From Sphingomonas sp. 32-62-10 (lineage in GTDB: Bacteria > Pseudomonadota > Alphaproteobacteria > Sphingomonadales > Sphingomonadaceae), in NCBI GenBank assembly GCA_002280555.1, contig NCEE01000018.1, positions 42,740-106,739 on the forward strand: a stretch of DNA of 64,000 bases. Direction: 5' to 3'. Shown piece after piece: positions 24,500 through 33,174 of this stretch (its first letter is position 1; every line of letters begins with the position of its first letter). The notes beneath the pieces were generated by a model, which did no database searches, had not been told where the DNA came from, and saw nothing but the letters and a program-made list of their open reading frames with translations. The position numbers were made by a program, and so were the translations under genes.

Positions 24500-25513
24500 T
24501 TGAACAAAACCACAATCGTCGCAGCCTGCCTTATCCTCGGCTCGATTGGCCCGGTATCTCAGGTTTTCGCTCAGACAGATCGGTCAGCAGTCGAAAAGAT
24601 CGACGCTACGATCCTGCATGCACAGGTTATTCTCGACCATCTTGGCTTCTCGCCGGGTGTGCTCGATGGGAAGCCCGGCCAATCACTGACGGCAGCCCTA
24701 AAAGGGTTCCAGGAATCGCGCGGATTGAAACGCACCGGCACGCTCGACACCCCGACGATGAATGCACTGCGCGTCTATCGCGCGATGCGACCGGTCAGAG
24801 AATTGCGGCTGACGGCAGAGGGGCTTGCGGGTCCGTTCGTAAACCCGTTGCCGAAAGCGGCCTCCGACCAAGCAAAATTGCCCGCGCTCGGCTATCGTAA
24901 CGTGATCGAGAAGCTCGCCGAGATGTTTCATACCACGCCTGCGGTACTGATCGCGCTCAACAGCCCGCAAACCCGGCTGGTCCCGGGCACCATAGTGCGC
25001 TTCCCCAACGCGCTGCCATCTTCACGGGCTTATGACGCTAAATTGCCCGATCACTGGCGCAAGACACTGGCATCGTTGAATGTCGATGCGAGCCAGCCAG
25101 TGGGCGCGAAGATCGTGGTCGACAAATCGGATCAGGTGCTCCGCGTGCTCGATGCCAAGGGCAAGCTCGTCGCGCAGTTTCAGGCGACGATGGGCAGCGC
25201 GCGCGATCCGCTGCCCATTGGGCGGTGGAAAATGCAGGGCGTGACCTACAATCCCGAATTCCATTACAACCCGGATTTGTTCTGGGACGTGAAGGACAGC
25301 GTCAAGGATGCGCTGCTGCCACCCGGCCCCAATGGGCCTGTCGGGGTAATCTGGCTCGATCTGTCGAAGCCGCATTACGGCATCCATGGCACGCCCGAAC
25401 CGAGCACGATCGGTCGTGCGGCGAGCCATGGCTGTATCCGGCTGACCAATTGGGATGCAGCGCGTTTGTCGCTGATGATCAAGCCGGGGACGCCGGCGAT
25501 CTTCCAGGAGTAG
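24500..25513 (+). CDS. L,D-transpeptidase (YkuD/ErfK family) with peptidoglycan-binding domain
   Basis: The 337-residue exported enzyme has a signal peptide (first about 25 residues ending VSQVFAQ) and a peptidoglycan-binding helix domain (ILDHLGFSPGVLDGKPGQ, then LKGFQESRGLKRTGTLD, 45-80). A LysM-like segment lies at 130-170. The catalytic YkuD domain has the HGTPEPSTIGRAASHGCIR motif; the active-site Cys is in SHGCIR near residue 313. It forms 3-3 cross-links or anchors proteins to peptidoglycan. Starts with TTG at 24500; the next gene begins four bases after its stop. Confidence 0.93.
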   Translation: MNKTTIVAACLILGSIGPVSQVFAQTDRSAVEKIDATILHAQVILDHLGFSPGVLDGKPGQSLTAALKGFQESRGLKRTGTLDTPTMNALRVYRAMRPVRELRLTAEGLAGPFVNPLPKAASDQAKLPALGYRNVIEKLAEMFHTTPAVLIALNSPQTRLVPGTIVRFPNALPSSRAYDAKLPDHWRKTLASLNVDASQPVGAKIVVDKSDQVLRVLDAKGKLVAQFQATMGSARDPLPIGRWKMQGVTYNPEFHYNPDLFWDVKDSVKDALLPPGPNGPVGVIWLDLSKPHYGIHGTPEPSTIGRAASHGCIRLTNWDAARLSLMIKPGTPAIFQE

Positions 25514-25517
25514 GGGC

Positions 25518-26138
25518 TTGCGAGGGCTGAGCATATCGGGGGCGTTGCTGGTCATTGTCATCATCCTGATGGCGATGACGATAAGGGTAAGGACCGAAAT
25601 CGTCGGTGAATCACCACCCCTGGCGGTGCATGTGCAAGCCGAGCGACGGCTTGCGCAATGGGCTTTGGTGCCGTCGCCGATTGGTCCGCTTGATGGTCCA
25701 CTCACAGTGCCCGTCCAGGGGGTTGCGCGGACAAGCCTTGCCAGCAGTTGGGGCGACCCTCGTGGCGGCGGCGCACGCGCGCATCATGGGATCGACATTG
25801 CCGCGCCGATGGGCACACTGGTGATTGCCGCGGCCACCGGTCGCGTTGAGAAAATGGCGGAAAATCCGGCGGGCGGCTCCACCGTCTATGTCCGCTCGCC
25901 TGCTGGCAAATGGAGTTATTACTACGCTCATTTGCTGGCCTATGCGCCGGGCCTGCACGAAGGGAAGATGCTGCTGCCGGGCGATCCGATCGGCTATGTC
26001 GGCGATACGGGTAACGCCGGGGCGGGCAATTATCACCTGCATTTCGGCCTGTCGCGGATGTACCCCGGCGATGGCTGGTGGCAGGGCGTGCCGGTCGATC
26101 CTTATCCGCTGCTTGCCGGAAGCGGCACCGGGCGCTAA
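25518..26138 (+). CDS. Peptidase M23 (LytM-type) protein, membrane-anchored
   Basis: The 206-residue protein has one N-terminal membrane helix (SGALLVIVIILMAMTI) and a C-terminal M23 domain: HHGIDIAAPMGTLVIAAATG has the first zinc His and Asp, and GNYHLHFGLSRM the HxH motif. These residues are intact, so it should be an active peptidoglycan endopeptidase. The start is TTG at 25518, right after the L,D-transpeptidase, and efp follows; both cell-wall genes are in one transcription unit. Confidence 0.92.
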   Translation: MRGLSISGALLVIVIILMAMTIRVRTEIVGESPPLAVHVQAERRLAQWALVPSPIGPLDGPLTVPVQGVARTSLASSWGDPRGGGARAHHGIDIAAPMGTLVIAAATGRVEKMAENPAGGSTVYVRSPAGKWSYYYAHLLAYAPGLHEGKMLLPGDPIGYVGDTGNAGAGNYHLHFGLSRMYPGDGWWQGVPVDPYPLLAGSGTGR

Positions 26139-26176
26139 AGCCCGCGCCTTCGCTCTTTCAACTTGCAGGCACACCC

Positions 26177-26740
26177 ATGAAGATCAGCGGCGTCGACATT
26201 CGCCCCGGCAACATCATCGAATATGAAGGCGGTATCTGGAAGGCGGTGAAAATCCAGCACACCCAGCCCGGCAAGGGCGGCGCGTATATGCAGGTCGAAA
26301 TGAAAAACCTGATCGATGGGCGCAAGAACAACGTCCGCTTCCGCTCGGCCGAAACGGTCGAGCGCGTGCGGCTCGATACGACCGATTTCCAGTTCCTGTT
26401 CCGTGAGGGCGATCAGCTGACGTTCATGGACAAGCAGACCTATGACCAGATTACGCTCGATGCGGGCATTCTGGGCGATGCTGCGGCCTTCCTCCAGGAC
26501 GGCATGGACGTGGTGATGGAGCTTTACGACGAACGCCCGATCAGCGTGCAGCTGCCGGATACGATCGAAGCGCTGATCGTCGAGGCGGATGCAGTAGTTA
26601 AGGGGCAGACGGCATCGTCGTCCTACAAGCCCGCTTTGCTCGAAAACGGCGTCCGCGTGATGGTGCCGCCGCATATCGGCGCTGGCACGCGGATCGTGGT
26701 CGACGTGTACGAACAGACCTATGTGAAGCGGGCTGACTGA
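26177..26740 (+). CDS. efp: Elongation factor P
   Basis: The 187-residue protein has three OB-like domains and relieves ribosome stalling at polyproline stretches. The tip loop reads HTQPGKGGAYMQV, with Lys33 where EF-P is modified in E. coli-type systems, and VRFRSAETVERVRLDTTDFQFLF follows. The C-terminal signature is PPHIGAGTRIVVDVYEQTYVKR. The ATG at 26177 gives the usual MKISGVDIRPGN start. No epmA/epmB or earP is nearby. It is followed after 124 bases by suhB. Confidence 0.97.
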   Translation: MKISGVDIRPGNIIEYEGGIWKAVKIQHTQPGKGGAYMQVEMKNLIDGRKNNVRFRSAETVERVRLDTTDFQFLFREGDQLTFMDKQTYDQITLDAGILGDAAAFLQDGMDVVMELYDERPISVQLPDTIEALIVEADAVVKGQTASSSYKPALLENGVRVMVPPHIGAGTRIVVDVYEQTYVKRAD

Positions 26741-26864
26741 GGCCGAGCGGACGAGACAAATAGCGTTGCTATTTGCCCGATCCGTCGGCCCGGACGGCGA
26801 GCGGAGCTCGGCCGATGACACGGGCTTTGCCCGTGGCGCTTGCGGCAATGCCTAAGGAATTGAA

Positions 26865-27677
26865 ATGGTTTCCCACTCCGGCCTTCTCACCGTCATGGAA
26901 CGTGCCGCCCGCAAAGCGGCGCCCCGGCTGCGGCGTGACTTCAACGAAGTCCAGCAGCTCCAGGTCAGCCGCAAGGGCCCGGCCGACTTTGTCTCGATGG
27001 CGGACAAGCGCGCCGAACAGACGATCTATGAGGAACTGAGCCACGCCCGCCCCGACTGGGCGTTCATCATGGAAGAGCGCGGCGAGATTGCGGGTGACCC
27101 CAACAAGCCGCGTTGGGTGGTCGATCCGCTCGATGGCACCACGAACTTCCTGCACGGCATCCCGCATTTCTCGATCTCGATCGCGGTCGAGGAGCCCCGT
27201 CCCGATGGCCGGTATGAGACTGTGTCAGCGCTCGTTTATCAGCCGCTGACCGACGAAAGCTTCTGGGCAGAGCGCGGGCGCGGCGCGTGGCTGACCGATC
27301 AGCGCCTGCGGGTGTCGGCGCGTAACGACTTGTCGGAATCGCTGATCGCGACGGGCATCCCATTCCTCGGTCACGGCGATTTCGCACAATGGACCCGCAT
27401 CTTCGGCGCGGTCGCGCCCGGGGTGGCGGGCATCCGGCGGCTGGGCTCGGCGGCGCTGGATTTAGCCTGGGTCGCGGCGGGGCGCTTCGACGGATACTGG
27501 GAATCGAGCCTCAGCCGCTGGGACGTCGCGGCGGGAATCCTGCTGGTGAAGGAAGCGGGCGGCTACGTCACCGATTTCCGTGGCGGCGACAAGATGATGG
27601 AACGCAACGAATTTCTCGCGGCAAGTGACGCGCTGCATAACAAGTTGCACAAGCTGGTGGCGGGGGCTTTGCGGTAA
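26865..27677 (+). CDS. suhB: Inositol-1-monophosphatase (SuhB family)
   Basis: The 270-residue Mg-dependent phosphatase has MEERGEIAG with a metal-binding Glu, the signature WVVDPLDGTTNFLHGIPHF (about 84-102) with two metal Asp residues, and the C-terminal YWESSLSRWDVAAGILLVKEAGGYVTDF (WDVAAG motif). It hydrolyses inositol phosphates and related sugar phosphates; SuhB of E. coli also works in rRNA antitermination. Start at 26865 has an AAGGAA ribosome-binding site. Confidence 0.94.
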   Translation: MVSHSGLLTVMERAARKAAPRLRRDFNEVQQLQVSRKGPADFVSMADKRAEQTIYEELSHARPDWAFIMEERGEIAGDPNKPRWVVDPLDGTTNFLHGIPHFSISIAVEEPRPDGRYETVSALVYQPLTDESFWAERGRGAWLTDQRLRVSARNDLSESLIATGIPFLGHGDFAQWTRIFGAVAPGVAGIRRLGSAALDLAWVAAGRFDGYWESSLSRWDVAAGILLVKEAGGYVTDFRGGDKMMERNEFLAASDALHNKLHKLVAGALR

Positions 27678-27685
27678 CCCAACCC

Positions 27686-27776
27686 CGTCACCCCGGACTT
27701 GTACCGGGGCCCACTTCTTCACCAATGATGCGGCCGATTGGGGCGCGGTGGACCCCGGAACAGGTCCGGGGTGACG
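27686..27776. repeat. Intergenic palindromic repeat, 'cgtcaccccgg' family
   Basis: The outer arms cgtcaccccggac and gtccggggtgacg enclose two inner hairpins (ccccgg..ccgggg). It starts nine bases after the suhB stop and could act as its terminator. Confidence 0.78.
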
Positions 27777-27913
27777 AGTTTGGCGGTGGCTTCAACTAAC
27801 CCAAGCCGCGCAACTTTCCTACATTGCCGCGGAATGCTATACTCGCGTTTGTTCTTTGAAACCTTCGATCTTTCGCGATTTTGCACTGCCGCAGTGCTCG
27901 ACTGCAAGACGGT

Positions 27914-27944
27914 GATGGCAACCCGCAACTTCCGCAACTTCACC
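27914..27944. repeat. 31-base dispersed repeat, copy B
   Basis: It is identical to 8830-8860, in the same orientation on the + strand. It lies in the gene-free stretch between suhB and the thiolase (27678-28107). That stretch holds two palindromic repeats, this element and no convincing gene. Confidence 0.75.
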
Positions 27945-27988
27945 TCGGGTGGGAAGTGCGACGATCCGCCTTTGGAAAATCAAAACCT

Positions 27989-28058
27989 CCGTTCGCCCTG
28001 AGCGAAGTCGAAGGGCAAGCGCTGCGCATGGGCTTCGACTTCGCTCAGCCCGAACGGA
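27989..28058. repeat. Intergenic palindromic repeat, 'gagcgaagtcgaag' family
   Basis: The outer arms ccgttcgccctgagcgaag and cttcgctcagcccgaacgg pair across about 35 bases. It belongs with the elements at 37938-38016 and 61857-61928, which share the gcgaagtcga core and gttcg/cgaac ends. Confidence 0.82.
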
Positions 28059-28107
28059 TGGGGTCATTGAGGCTAATTCGAACCCGAACTAACGAGGTGA
28101 ATCGAAC

Positions 28108-29307
28108 CTACCCCATCATCTCCAACGCCACCGCCGTCGCCTCGCCCCCGCCGATGCAGAGCGACGCCATCCCGCGCTTGCCGCCTGTCGTCTGGAGCGC
28201 GGATAGCAACGTCGCCATGATCCGCGCGCCGCTGGCGCCGATCGGGTGGCCGAGCGCGGTGGCCCCGCCGTGGATGTTCACCACATCGTGCGACAGCCCC
28301 AGATCGCGCATCGCGATCATCGCGACGACGGCAAAGGCTTCGTTGACTTCGAACAGGTCGATATCGCTCGCGGTCCAGCCGACTTTTTCCATCGCCTTGC
28401 GCATCGCGAACACCGGCGCGGTGGTGAACAACGATGGGGCATGGGCATGACCCGCCGTTGCCACGATCCGCGCGATCGGGGTCAGCCCAAGCTTTTCCGC
28501 CACCGACAGCCGAGTCATCACCAGCGCCGCCGCGCCATCCGAAATCGACGAGGCATTGGCGGCGGTGACGGTGCCGTCCTTTGAAAAAGCGGGCTTGAGC
28601 GTCGGAATTTTGGCGGGATCGCCCTTTAGCGGCTGCTCGTCCTTGTCGACGGTGACGGTGCCCTTGCGCCCGGCAATCTCGACCGGCGTGATCTCGCGGT
28701 CGAACGCGCCGGACGATTGCGCCTTTTGAGCCCGTGTCAGCGAGGCGATGGCATAATCATCCTGCTGCTCGCGCGTAAACTGATAGGCAGCGGCGGTATC
28801 CTCGGCGAAATTGCCCATCAGCTTGCCGGGTTCATAGGCATCTTCGAGCCCGTCGAGATACATATGATCCTTCAGCACGTCATGCCCGATCCGCGCGCCG
28901 CTGCGGTGCTTCATCGAGAGATAGGGCGCATTGGTCATGCTCTCCATGCCGCCCGCGATCAGCAGGTCGACCGATCCAGCCGCCAGCGCGTCTGCCGCCA
29001 TGATCGCCGCCTGCATGCCGCTGCCACACATCTTGTTGACGGTCGTCGCCTCGATATGATCGGGCAGCCCCGCCTTGAGCGCCGCCTGGCGGGCAGGGGC
29101 CTGGCCCAGGCCAGCGGGCAGCACGCAGCCCATGTAAATCCGCTCGATCGCCGCACCCGACAGCCCCGCACGTTCCACCGCGCTGCCGACCGCCGCCGCG
29201 CCCAACTCGGTCGCCGAGGCGCCTGATAATGCCCCCTGAAAGCTACCCATCGGCGTGCGGGCATAGGAGACGATGACGACGGGATCATGGGCGGGATGGG
29301 TGGCCAT
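28108..29307 (-). CDS. Acetyl-CoA C-acyltransferase (thiolase)
   Basis: The 399-residue biosynthetic-type thiolase condenses or cleaves acyl-CoA. The nucleophilic Cys is in NKMCGSGMQAA (about residue 93), the His in GGATALGHPIGASGAR (about 350), and the second Cys in ASLCIGGGEATAVA (about 384). PYLSMKHRSGARIGHD near 130-145 is the typical loop. AtoB/PhaA-like acetoacetyl-CoA thiolases are closest by pattern, but no phaB/phaC or atoDA is adjacent. Divergent from the small membrane protein at 29445. Confidence 0.94.
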   Translation of the reverse strand: MATHPAHDPVVIVSYARTPMGSFQGALSGASATELGAAAVGSAVERAGLSGAAIERIYMGCVLPAGLGQAPARQAALKAGLPDHIEATTVNKMCGSGMQAAIMAADALAAGSVDLLIAGGMESMTNAPYLSMKHRSGARIGHDVLKDHMYLDGLEDAYEPGKLMGNFAEDTAAAYQFTREQQDDYAIASLTRAQKAQSSGAFDREITPVEIAGRKGTVTVDKDEQPLKGDPAKIPTLKPAFSKDGTVTAANASSISDGAAALVMTRLSVAEKLGLTPIARIVATAGHAHAPSLFTTAPVFAMRKAMEKVGWTASDIDLFEVNEAFAVVAMIAMRDLGLSHDVVNIHGGATALGHPIGASGARIMATLLSALQTTGGKRGMASLCIGGGEATAVALEMMG

Positions 29308-29444
29308 TGGGGATGCTCCGGCAGGGAAATTGTTACGGGCGATCTAGGCCTCCGCGATGGCTTTGACAAATGCGGCGGGGAACGGATCGCCGCGCTGGCC
29401 GCTAGTGCGGTACGGCGACAATGCCGGGCAGTGATGGACGGCAA

Positions 29445-29699
29445 ATGGAAGATACGACCACTGAAGTGCTGAAATGGCTCGCTTCCGGCAGCGGGATGGT
29501 CGCGGCGGCGATGGTTTCGCTTGATCTTGGGCGGCGGCTGACGGGGTGGGGCTTCGTGATTTTCCTCGGCTCGTCGATGGCGTGGGTCGCAGGCGCGGTG
29601 TTGACCGGGGACGCGGCGCTGGGCACGCAGAATGCCGTGTTGTTCGTGATCAACCTGATCGGGGTGTATCGCTATCTCATTCGTGCAAAGCCTGTCTGA
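29445..29699 (+). CDS. Small two-helix membrane protein
   Basis: The 84-residue protein starts MEDTTTEVLKWLASGSGMVA. It has helices in SGSGMVAAAMVSLDLGRR, in WGFVIFLGSSMAWVAGAVL and in NAVLFVINLIGVYRYLI. The pattern suits the small PRK-type sphingomonad membrane proteins with LGRRLTGWGF. A longer start at 29421 adds eight polar residues. It overlaps the start of the prepilin-peptidase-like gene by 17 bases. Function unknown. Confidence 0.72.
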   Translation: MEDTTTEVLKWLASGSGMVAAAMVSLDLGRRLTGWGFVIFLGSSMAWVAGAVLTGDAALGTQNAVLFVINLIGVYRYLIRAKPV

Positions 29700-30447
29700 C
29701 TCTTGGGTGCCCGCCGCACTGCTTGCGGTGTTGGGCGCCATTTTCGGCAGCTTTATCGCGGCGCTGGTGATCCGCTGGCCGCAGGGACGATCGGTGCTGG
29801 TCGGACGCTCCCACTGCGACAGTTGCGATACGGTGCTCGGTCCGCGCGATCTGGTGCCGTTGCTGAGTGCTCTGGCCAGCGGAGGGCGGTGCCGAACCTG
29901 CGAGACGGCGATCGATCCGATCCATTGGCGCATCGAGCTCGTCGCGCTGTCGATCGGGCTGTCGGCGGGGCTGCTGATTGGTGGACCAGCGGCATTGGCT
30001 GTTGCGATATTCGGCTGGCTGTTGCTCGCGCTCGCCGCGCTCGACATCACCGATTTCTGGCTGCCCGATCGGTTGACGATCCTGTTGGCGCTGGCAGGGT
30101 TGGCGAGCGGGCTGGCGGCGATTGCGCCGCCACTCGCGGATCGGCTGATCGGTGGTGCGGCCGGGTTTGCAGGGCTATGGGCGGTCGGCGCGGCGTACAA
30201 GGCCTATCGCGGGCATGAGGGGCTTGGCGGCGGTGATCCCAAGCTGCTTGGCGCGATCGGTCTGTGGATCGGCTGGCGGCTTCTGCCGGTGGTGCTGGTC
30301 CTTGCCGGGATGGCCGGGCTCGGGGTCGTGTTGTTTTGGATGCTCACCGGGCGCGGCGCACGGCTGGACGATCGGCTGCCGTTCGGCGCGTTGCTTGCGA
30401 TCGCTGCTTACCCCACGGCGCTTGTCATGCTAGTATTTGGCGTATGA
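29683..30447 (+). CDS. Prepilin peptidase (A24 family)
   Basis: The 254-residue membrane protease has an N-terminal domain with two zinc-type pairs, CDSCDTVLG (about 43-51) and CRTCETAI (about 70-77), after the pattern GSFIAALVIRWPQGRS. Catalytic aspartates are expected in LAALDITDFWLPD and in GGGDPKLLGAIG. It would cleave and methylate type IV prepilins or pseudopilins. It starts with GTG at 29683 inside the preceding gene and shares ATGA with the following one. No pilin gene is in the window. Confidence 0.9.
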   Translation: MQSLSDSWVPAALLAVLGAIFGSFIAALVIRWPQGRSVLVGRSHCDSCDTVLGPRDLVPLLSALASGGRCRTCETAIDPIHWRIELVALSIGLSAGLLIGGPAALAVAIFGWLLLALAALDITDFWLPDRLTILLALAGLASGLAAIAPPLADRLIGGAAGFAGLWAVGAAYKAYRGHEGLGGGDPKLLGAIGLWIGWRLLPVVLVLAGMAGLGVVLFWMLTGRGARLDDRLPFGALLAIAAYPTALVMLVFGV

Positions 30448-30914
30448 GAGCTGCTTTCTTTACCTTGCTCGCCACGGCGACAGCGGTTGCCGCCACTGCG
30501 CAGACCAAGCCTGACGCGGCGCCACCAATCGTCGCCTCGCTCGACGGACTGCCGATCGGCACGATCCCGCGCCAGGAATTGCCGACCGGCAGTTGCGCCG
30601 CCTTTTTATGGTCGCAGACCCCGGGGCATGGGCTGATCATGATGGTCTCTGCCAGCCCCGCGACGGTGCGCTTTGCGCCCGGCGGTGCGGTGACCGACCT
30701 GGTCAGGGTTGCGCAAAATGGCGAGGCGCAGTTCGGCCTTGCCGCGACGACCGAATATGCCGGAGGAGACCTGCGCGTGACCGTCGACATGGAGATCGTC
30801 AAGCGCGGTGACCTGACCGATGGTGCGGCAGTCCCCACCGCGACCGTGCGCGTCGATCAGGCTGGCAAGGACAGCGTGATCGTCCCGGCGGCGGGCATCA
30901 TCGGTTGCGGCTGA
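30444..30914 (+). CDS. Exported hypothetical protein
   Basis: The 156-residue protein has a signal peptide (MRAAFFTLLATATAVAATAQ, cleavage after about 20). The mature part has a conserved-looking CAAFLWSQTPGHGLIMMVSA segment and beta-strand patterns (LRVTVDMEIVKRGDLTDG) ending in GIIGCG. Two cysteines (about C50 and C155) could form a disulfide. The ATG overlaps the prepilin peptidase stop, so it is in that operon. No family recognised. Confidence 0.78.
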   Translation: MRAAFFTLLATATAVAATAQTKPDAAPPIVASLDGLPIGTIPRQELPTGSCAAFLWSQTPGHGLIMMVSASPATVRFAPGGAVTDLVRVAQNGEAQFGLAATTEYAGGDLRVTVDMEIVKRGDLTDGAAVPTATVRVDQAGKDSVIVPAAGIIGCG

Positions 30915-30923
30915 GGCAGCTGG

Positions 30924-32147
30924 TCAACTGATTTCGGCGCGGCGTCGCTCAAGCCATTTGCGCTCTGCTTCACCGGGTTCAAGCGCCAGTGCTGCGTCAT
31001 AGGCTTCGCGCGCAGCCGCATGCAGGCCAAGCCGATAGAGCAGCCCTGCGCGCACGGCATGATAGGGGAGGAACTGGGCCAGCCCCGGAACGTCGAGCGC
31101 ATCAACCTCCTCCAGTGCTGCATCGTGGCCGGCCACTTCGCCAAGCGCGACGGCGCGGTTCAGCCGGGTAATCGCATCATCGCGCACGGTGAGCAGCGCG
31201 TCGTAAATCGTCAGGATGTTGGCCCAGGGCGGCGGCTCTAATAGGGACTCTCGGGCGCACCATTCGGCATGAATCAGCGCTGACACGACGCGAGGTGCGC
31301 GCGGGGCAATCCGGGCGGCAGCGGCGAAATAGGCGCGCCCCTCCGCGATCAAGGCGGCATCCCAGTGTGCGGGATCCTGTTCGGAGAGCGGGATCATTAT
31401 GCCATTGTCGCCAACGCGTGCCGGTCTTCGGGCTTCGGCAAAGCGCACGGTCGCGGCGATGGCGAGCACCTCTGCCTCGCCCGGGATCATCCTAGCCAGG
31501 ATGGCCGTGATGCCCAGCATTTCGCTGGCATAATCGGCGTGGCGGCCGCTGCCGGCACCATCGGCATGGGCATGGGCATAAGCGACCTCGATCGTGCTCA
31601 ACACCGCATCGAGCCGTTCTCCCCATGCCTCGGGCCCAGGAACGGCAAAGGGAATGCCGGCCACGGCAATCTTCTTCTTCGCGCGTACGAGCCGCTGCGC
31701 GAGCGTCGTCTCGCTGATCAGGAACGCCCGCGCGATTTCCTCGGTCGACAGCCCGCACACCAGCCGCAGGGTCAGCGCGGCGCGCGCTTCGGGGTGGATC
31801 GCCGGGTGGCAGCAGACGAAGATCAGCTGCAGCCGTTCATCGGGGATCAGACGGGCATCGGCCATCATCAATTCCTCTGCCGTCGGTTCGGGCTCGGGTT
31901 CGGGCAATTGGGCGGCCGACCGCGTACCCGCCCGGCGGAGCTGATCGAGTGCGATCCGTTCGGCGACGCGGAACAGCCAGCCCGCCGGATCGCGCGGCAG
32001 CTCGACCGACCAGGCGGTCACGGCGCGCGCGCACGCTTCAGCAAAGGCCTCTTCGGCAAGATCGAGGTTGCGGAACCGGGCGGCAAGTGCGGCAATGATC
32101 CGCCCGCCTGCCGCCCGAAACACCGCATCGAGGTGTGCGGTGCTCAC
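30924..32147 (-). CDS. ECF sigma factor with C-terminal TPR-like domain (ECF42 type)
   Basis: The 407-residue protein has sigma region 2 (LAEEAFAEACARAVTAWSVE, PAGWLFRVAERIALDQLRR, about 30-80) and region 4 (LRLVCGLSTEEIARAFLISETTLAQRLVRAKKKI, about 125-160). About 230 extra residues follow with helical repeats (TRLNRAVALGEVAGHDAALEEV), the DUF6596 part that marks group ECF42. Its GTG start overlaps the YciI-like gene (GTGA), the usual ECF42 partner. There is no anti-sigma gene; the C-terminal domain is thought to control such factors. Target promoters unknown. Confidence 0.93.
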   Translation of the reverse strand: MSTAHLDAVFRAAGGRIIAALAARFRNLDLAEEAFAEACARAVTAWSVELPRDPAGWLFRVAERIALDQLRRAGTRSAAQLPEPEPEPTAEELMMADARLIPDERLQLIFVCCHPAIHPEARAALTLRLVCGLSTEEIARAFLISETTLAQRLVRAKKKIAVAGIPFAVPGPEAWGERLDAVLSTIEVAYAHAHADGAGSGRHADYASEMLGITAILARMIPGEAEVLAIAATVRFAEARRPARVGDNGIMIPLSEQDPAHWDAALIAEGRAYFAAAARIAPRAPRVVSALIHAEWCARESLLEPPPWANILTIYDALLTVRDDAITRLNRAVALGEVAGHDAALEEVDALDVPGLAQFLPYHAVRAGLLYRLGLHAAAREAYDAALALEPGEAERKWLERRRAEIS

Positions 32148-32494
32148 ATGCCGGGCGGTGCCATGATCGGGCGCACCTCGATCGCGCCATCGGCGGCGAG
32201 CGGCACCCTTTTGGCGATCGCAATGGCAGCGTCGAGATCAGGTGCCTCGATCATGTAGAACCCGCCAAGCTGCTCGCGCGTTTCGGCAAAAGGGCCGTCG
32301 TGCAACGTCTGCTTGCCGCCATCGGTGCGCACCGTGGTGGCGCTGGCGACCGGTTGCAGGCCAGCACCGTTGAGCATGGCGCTGCCGATATCCGCGCTGA
32401 ACGCCATATGCTTTTCGATGATCGCGCCCATCGCCGCGCCCGTACCATCGTTATAGACGGCTTCGTTTTCGTAGATCGTCAGCAGATATTTCAT
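32144..32494 (-). CDS. YciI / DGPF-domain protein paired with the ECF sigma factor
   Basis: The 116-residue protein has MKYLLTIYENEA at the N-terminus, HMAFSADIGSAMLNGAGLQP in the middle and the typical HDGPFAETREQLGGFYMIEAPDLDAA (DGPF motif about 65-90) ending EVRPIM. These ferredoxin-like-fold proteins are encoded next to ECF42 sigma factors in many bacteria. It is upstream of and coupled to the sigma gene; its role there is unknown. Confidence 0.92.
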   Translation of the reverse strand: MKYLLTIYENEAVYNDGTGAAMGAIIEKHMAFSADIGSAMLNGAGLQPVASATTVRTDGGKQTLHDGPFAETREQLGGFYMIEAPDLDAAIAIAKRVPLAADGAIEVRPIMAPPGM

Positions 32495-32586
32495 CGCAGC
32501 TTATCCTTCCCTTCGCGATCACCGAAGCGTGATCGTACCCGGGAGACGGATGAGCGCGAGTGGAATCGACAGGCCCGTAACAATTA

Positions 32587-33174
32587 TTATGCGGGCATGA
32601 TCCGGTAATCGATCGGCTTGAAACTGCCGCCATTGCTGGCGGGCGCCGAACAGGCGGTGAGGCCAATGATCAGGTCCATCCGCGCGACAAAGGCGACATG
32701 ATCACCCGCTTTGCTGAGCGGCGGCAGCACGCGCAGGCGCCCTTCGGGATCGACCGGCACGTTCATGAAGCAGTTGAATGCAACCGGGATCGAATCCGGC
32801 CCGATACCAAATGGCGCAAGCGCCTCGACCAAATTGCCGAAGCAGCCGCGGTGCCGCTGAAGATCGGGATAGAAATGATCGAACGTGTCGACCGAGCAGG
32901 GGGTGAGCAGGAAATCATGCATGCCAACGCTGTCCGCGACGATATCGAGCATCGGTCGCGATCGGTTGGAATAAAGGCTGTGCCCCGTCGTCAGCCGGAT
33001 GGTCTCGGCATAATCGAGCGTACGGCCCGACGAGATGACTTCGCGCGCATTGTCGGCATTGAAGGCCAGCAGATCGGCGACCTGCATCCCCATTGGATCG
33101 ATCACCGTCAGGGTCGCGCCTTCTCTCAGCAGGAACGCAGCACCGCTTCGGACCGGGATGCGGTGATCGGTCAA
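32587..33174 (-). CDS. DUF1989 (urea carboxylase-associated) protein
   Basis: The 195-residue protein reads LTDHRIPVRSGAAFLLREGA, IDPMGMQVADLLAFN, RTLDYAETIRLTTGHSLYSN, MLDIVADSVGMHDFLLTPCS and FNCFMNVPVDPEGRL, the DUF1989 pattern (UAAP1/UAAP2-like proteins found with urea/guanidine carboxylases). A TTG at 33174, overlapping the upstream stop (TTGA) and with GGAGCAGA seven bases upstream, is the best start; a frame to 33210 would overlap further. It is coupled to the YqcI/YcgG gene. Nitrogen-compound metabolism is likely, guanidine-type substrate inferred. Confidence 0.87.
   Translation of the reverse strand: MTDHRIPVRSGAAFLLREGATLTVIDPMGMQVADLLAFNADNAREVISSGRTLDYAETIRLTTGHSLYSNRSRPMLDIVADSVGMHDFLLTPCSVDTFDHFYPDLQRHRGCFGNLVEALAPFGIGPDSIPVAFNCFMNVPVDPEGRLRVLPPLSKAGDHVAFVARMDLIIGLTACSAPASNGGSFKPIDYRIMPA

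Noticed and set aside
27719..27943. 74-residue reverse frame starting MKLRKLRVAI
   Set aside because: It is made of the 31-base repeat and a palindromic repeat read through; its end repeats the TPDLFRGP type of peptide that these palindromes give when translated.
29421..29445. Start at 29421 for the small membrane protein
   Set aside because: The extra eight residues are polar and the downstream Met gives the normal short cytoplasmic start; kept only as an alternative.
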